This document shows positions 62,117 through 64,000 of a stretch of 64,000 bases of DNA, piece by piece (within the stretch, counting starts at the first letter, position 1; the number at the start of each line of letters is the position of its first letter). The stretch covers positions 1,178,001 to 1,242,000 of the forward strand of contig NZ_JACHLZ010000001.1 of NCBI RefSeq assembly GCF_014204755.1, read 5' to 3'. The position numbers and the translations under genes are program-made. Below the pieces are notes generated by a model that did no database searches, was not told where the DNA came from, and worked only from the letters and a program-made list of their open reading frames with translations. Source of the stretch: Brachybacterium aquaticum. GTDB lineage: Bacteria; Actinomycetota; Actinomycetes; Actinomycetales; Dermabacteraceae.

Positions 62117-63136
62117 GTGACCCCACGCCGCGACAGCGAGTCGGCGAGCACGTCCAAGAACGGCGCCCGCAAGCCCTTCACCCGTGCCAACAGCGCTCAT
62201 CGCTCCGCGCGGGAGGCGCTCTCGCGCCGCCTCTCCGCCGGCGACCCCCGCAGCGAGCAGGATCCGCAGCGCCGGATCCCGGTGGGCCTGTCCACCTCCT
62301 CCGTCTTCCCCTCCGGGGTCGAGGAGGGCTTCCGCCTCGCCGCCGAGATCGGCTACGACGGCATGGAGGTGATGGTCTCCTACCCGAAGGACTCCCAGGA
62401 CCCCGAGATCCTGCGCGAGTACTCCGAGCGGTACGAGCTGCCGATCCTGTCCCTCCACGCCCCGACCCTGTTCTTCCTGCAGGGGCTGTGGGGACGCGAG
62501 CCGTGGGTGAAGATCGAGCGCACGATCGAGCTGGCCAAGGAGCTCGAGGTCCCGACCATCGTCGCCCACCCCCCCTTCCGCTGGCAGGGGAAGTACGCGC
62601 GCGGCTTCGTGGACGGCGTTGCCCGGCTCGAGCAGGAGCACGGCATCGCGATCGCGGTGGAGAACATGTACCCGTGGCGGCTCGGGGTGCGTGAGGTGCT
62701 GAACTACCTCCCCGACCACGACCCGACCGACGAGGACTACGAGCACGTCACCGTGGACCTCTCCCACGCCGCGACCGCCGGCGACGATGCGCTGGAGATG
62801 ATCGAGCGCCTCGGCGACCGGCTCACCCACCTGCACCTGGCCGACGGCTCCGGCAACACCACCAAGGACGAGCACCTCGCCCCCGGGGAGGGCAGTCAGC
62901 CCTGTGCCGAGGTGCTGCGGCGCCTGGCCAACCGCGGCTGGGAGGGCTCGGTGCTGCTGGAGGTGACCACCTCCCGCGACGCCGAGGCGCGCGAGCGCAC
63001 CCTGCGCCAGTCCCTCGCCTTCGCCCGCCACCACCTCGGCCACCACCTCGACGGCGAGGACGAGGGCGAGGGCGCAGGGGAGGGTGCGGCCGACGGGGGC
63101 GCCGACCGGGGCGACGTGGGATCCACCACCCCCTGA
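62117..63136 (+). CDS. Sugar phosphate isomerase/epimerase-type TIM-barrel protein
   Basis: 339 residues from GTG 62117, with GGAGGAG upstream. Residues 1-55 are a basic head (SARKPFTRANSAHRSAREAL-like) without a predicted fold. The AP-endonuclease-2-type barrel starts near 55: VGLSTSSVFPSGVEEGFRLA, then VAVENMYPWRL and VDLSHAATAG, HLHLADGSGN with metal-binding His, Glu and Asp. The C-terminus is an acidic, Gly-rich tail (GEDEGEGAGEGAADG). The substrate is unknown. It lies 115 bases upstream of the OleA-like gene and may belong with it. Confidence 0.8.
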   Translation: MTPRRDSESASTSKNGARKPFTRANSAHRSAREALSRRLSAGDPRSEQDPQRRIPVGLSTSSVFPSGVEEGFRLAAEIGYDGMEVMVSYPKDSQDPEILREYSERYELPILSLHAPTLFFLQGLWGREPWVKIERTIELAKELEVPTIVAHPPFRWQGKYARGFVDGVARLEQEHGIAIAVENMYPWRLGVREVLNYLPDHDPTDEDYEHVTVDLSHAATAGDDALEMIERLGDRLTHLHLADGSGNTTKDEHLAPGEGSQPCAEVLRRLANRGWEGSVLLEVTTSRDAEARERTLRQSLAFARHHLGHHLDGEDEGEGAGEGAADGGADRGDVGSTTP

Positions 63137-63251
63137 GCCCCCGTCCAGCCTCGGGTGTGAGAATGGCGGGTGCATGTGCCGGGCTCGGCGCGGCCGCCAT
63201 GCGATGACGACAAGCACACGGACACACCGAACGACGAGGTAGCGCACGCAG

Positions 63252-64000
63252 ATGGGGAACGGCAACACAGGGATCGTCCACACGAACACGAGCCTGCTGG
63301 CGGTCGAGGGGACGCTGCCGCAGGTCACGGTGACCTCGGACGAGATCGACGAGATGCTGGCCCCGGCCCGCAAGCGGCTCCGCCTGCCCAAGGGCGTGCT
63401 GCAGCGCGTCGCGGGCGTGTACGAGCGCCGCTGGTGGCGCGACACCGAGAACGGCTGGAAGCAGGGCGTCGTGCTTGCCGCCGAGCGCGCCATGGCCAAG
63501 GCCGGGATCATGCGCGACCAGGTCGGTCTGCTGATCAACGCCTCCGTGTCCCGTCAGCACCTCGAGCCGGCCGTGTCCACCGGGATCCACCACTCCCTCG
63601 GCATGCCCGCCAGCTGCATGAACTTCGACATCACCAACGCCTGCCTCGGCTTCGTCAACGCCATGACGATGGCGGCGGGCATGATCGACTCCGGCCAGAT
63701 CAAGTACGCCCTGATCGTGGGCGCGGAGGATGTCGAGGAGGTCCAGCGCGGCACGATCGAGCGGATCAATTCCAAGAACTCCACCCGCGCGGACTTCAAC
63801 AACCAGTTCGCCTCCCTCACCCTCGGCTCCGGTGCCGCGGCCGCCGTGCTCGGCCCCACCGACGCCCACCCCGAGGGCCACCGACTGAAGGTCACCCAGG
63901 CCCGCGCCGGCACCGAGCACCACGAGCTGTGCGTGGCGAACATGCAGGACATGCGCACCGACTCCGCCGGTCTGCTCGAGAACGGGATCCAGCTCATCCT
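63252..64000 (+). CDS. OleA-like beta-ketoacyl synthase III (thiolase fold), 3' end outside window
   Basis: 249 codons are present. The catalytic Cys is in FDITNACLGFVNAMTMAAGM near residue 128, and VLAAERAMAKAGIMRDQVGL and LINASVSRQHLEPAVSTGIH are closer to OleA than to FabH. OleA condenses two fatty acyl-CoAs head to head in long-chain olefin synthesis, a pathway known in Micrococcus and related Micrococcales. The oleB, oleC and oleD genes would be expected to the right, outside the window, so the pathway is not confirmed here. ATG 63252 has no strong ribosome site. Confidence 0.8.
   Translation, partial: MGNGNTGIVHTNTSLLAVEGTLPQVTVTSDEIDEMLAPARKRLRLPKGVLQRVAGVYERRWWRDTENGWKQGVVLAAERAMAKAGIMRDQVGLLINASVSRQHLEPAVSTGIHHSLGMPASCMNFDITNACLGFVNAMTMAAGMIDSGQIKYALIVGAEDVEEVQRGTIERINSKNSTRADFNNQFASLTLGSGAAAAVLGPTDAHPEGHRLKVTQARAGTEHHELCVANMQDMRTDSAGLLENGIQLI

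Overview
The window looks like a chromosomal segment of a high-GC actinobacterium, most likely Micrococcales and plausibly Brachybacterium or a close relative. The reasons are a GC content that looks to be in the low 70s per cent, many GTG starts, frequent ATGA or GTGA gene overlaps, many TANNNT boxes only 6 to 8 bases before start codons (leaderless transcription), a DUF222-HNH protein, a MurA paralogue with an HTH head, and an OleA-type thiolase. The genus is an inference. I found no rRNA, tRNA, insertion sequence, CRISPR array or prophage.

Layout. 1-2712 is a molybdate operon on the minus strand (HTH/Mop regulator, modA, modB, modC running off the left edge). 2775-4768 is a YeiH-type transporter divergent from a LysR regulator. 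A frameshifted cupin gene and a DUF222-HNH nuclease gene follow. 6780-7369 is a non-coding stretch with a cluster of DnaA-box-like 9-mers. 7370-11825 holds a NYN/LOTUS RNase-like protein, a DoxX-like protein, a BenE transporter, a squalene-cyclase-fold protein and a Zn-ribbon Nudix hydrolase. 12042-17515 is a complete oligopeptide/nickel-type ABC importer operon with fused ATPases. 17544-22936 carries a small membrane protein, RecQ, a broken TM2-domain gene, a short-chain dehydrogenase and a SnoaL-like protein.

22967-27562 is the region most like a defence or accessory cluster: a NERD-domain helicase divergent from a large P-loop GTPase with a translationally coupled small partner, then an Ltp-repeat lipoprotein gene interrupted by an amber codon. 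27711-41392 has membrane and lipoprotein hypotheticals, a DUF1846 protein, a FAD/NAD(P) oxidoreductase overlapping a HTH-MurA fusion, an HNH gene preceded by two tiny coupled reading frames, a CPA1 antiporter, and the divergent LysE exporter/LysG regulator pair. 41481-51173 has a POT peptide transporter, a phytoene-desaturase-like oxidoreductase, a siderophore-interacting reductase, a zinc-less Tag glycosylase, a sulfhydrylase/gamma-synthase, a flavin monooxygenase, a PIG-L deacetylase and a sugar transporter. 51400-64000 is mostly housekeeping: metG, UTP-glucose-1-phosphate uridylyltransferase, a nonsense-split MmyB-type regulator, putA, a YtxH-like protein, tdk, an Eis-like acetyltransferase, a TIM-barrel epimerase and the start of oleA.

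Four genes are broken, two by single-base frameshifts and two by in-frame stops, so either sequence errors or real decay should be checked. The most unusual sequence-level signals are tandem repeats (units of 11, 13 and 17 bp) that start at stop codons and put stop codons in all three frames, terminator hairpins that include the stop codon, and a strongly over-represented 10-mer CCGTCGGCCG.
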